Part shown: one piece after another, positions 63,818 to 64,000 of the stretch
Layout: each line of letters starts with the position of its first letter
Numbering within the stretch: the first letter of the stretch is position 1
NCBI RefSeq assembly: GCF_003957515.1
Contig: NZ_RQXW01000014.1
Coordinates: 1 to 64,000, forward strand
Direction: 5' to 3'
Length of the DNA stretch: 64,000 nucleotides
Source: Amphritea opalescens
GTDB taxonomy: Bacteria; Pseudomonadota; Gammaproteobacteria; Pseudomonadales; Balneatricaceae
Notes under the pieces: generated by a model
Told to the model about the DNA's origin: nothing
Seen by the model: the letters and a program-made list of their open reading frames with translations, nothing else
The model's database searches: none
Program-made: the position numbers and the translations under genes

Positions 63818-64000
63818 ATGAAAGCACTTATTACAACAATCGCATTGGCTTCTACTCTCGCTGCAGGCACCGCATCAGCGACTAATTTTGAAGTGGGTCA
63901 GCTAGGTGGCGGTACGACTATCCAGAACGGCTCTCACTACAGCAGCGAAGAGCTGGTAACCGTCGATCACGCTAACTTGCCAGCGAACCATTACGGTTCA
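63818..64000 (+). CDS. exported protein of unknown function, N-terminal part
   Basis: ATG 63818 follows TTGAGGAACATATT and the frame is open to the window edge (61 residues seen). Residues 1-21 are a signal peptide, MKALITTIALASTLAAGTAS, with likely cleavage after TASA. The mature part begins TNFEVGQLGGGTTIQNGSHY and continues with SSEELVTVDHANLPANHYGS, rich in Gly, Ser, Asn and polar residues. I do not recognise the family. Sec export to the periplasm or beyond is inferred. It is the partner of the OhrR-like regulator by position, though the adjacent regulator copy is dead. Confidence 0.7.
   Translation, partial: MKALITTIALASTLAAGTASATNFEVGQLGGGTTIQNGSHYSSEELVTVDHANLPANHYGS

Larger units (their letters stand above)
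63221..64000. repeat. tandem duplication, copy 2 (runs off the window)
   Basis: Second copy of the unit at 62361. It includes the decayed regulator (63250-63655), operator region and the intact exported-protein start. Its right limit lies outside the window. Confidence 0.75.

Overview
The window is chromosomal DNA of a gammaproteobacterium. Gene order and protein sequences point to a marine Oceanospirillales-type organism (an Oceanospirillum, Amphritea, Neptunomonas or Marinobacterium relative); this is inferred from gene order and remembered family sequences, not from a database search. The run birA-coaX-SPOR-like protein-tRNA(Thr,Tyr,Gly,Thr)-tuf-tRNA(Trp)-secE-nusG-ribosomal genes matches Pseudomonas-type gene order, the thymidylate synthase is the divergent Vibrio-like form, and base composition is near 50% GC.

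Layout. 1-180: the 5' end of an IS1182-like transposase cut by the window edge, with two hairpin terminators. 180-2250: gcvR, an AEC transporter and a tiny membrane protein. 2250-8400: ygfA/fau, 6S RNA, zapA and a coiled-coil partner on the minus strand, then the plus-strand run ygfB-pepP-ubiH-ubiI (ubiquinone hydroxylases). 8600-13800: gcvT-gcvH (no gcvP here), rlmI, a Tas-like aldo/keto reductase, a CBS protein and a HAD phosphatase. 13950-22990: rppH-ptsP, NRDE protein, lgt, Nudix hydrolase, thyA/folA, birA, coaX and a SPOR-like protein. 22975-41400: tRNA-tufB, tRNA-Trp, secE-nusG-rplKA, rplJL-rpoBC, rpsL-rpsG-fusA-tufA. 41690-55600: contiguous S10, spc and alpha operons, rpsJ to rplQ. 55700-58160: a LysR regulator divergent from a quinone-oxidoreductase-like dehydrogenase, then a decayed ABM monooxygenase gene. 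58170-61865: uvrA divergent from ssb. 62360-64000: a tandem duplication of an OhrR-type regulator and the gene divergent from it.

Most of the window is core translation and transcription machinery with the expected order and intact active sites. The least ordinary part is the right end. There an about 860-bp module (OhrR-like regulator plus a divergent exported protein) has been duplicated, and the copies have decayed in complementary ways: copy 1 keeps the regulator and has lost the exported-protein gene, while copy 2 keeps the exported-protein gene (running off the window) and has lost the regulator. Each copy still carries palindromic operator-like sequence. Other points are a frameshifted ABM monooxygenase pseudogene, an uvrA/ssb intergenic region with a DnaA box and a TGCAGT cluster but no standard SOS box, a strong terminator-like hairpin inside the spc operon, and an S10 leader much shorter than that of E. 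coli.
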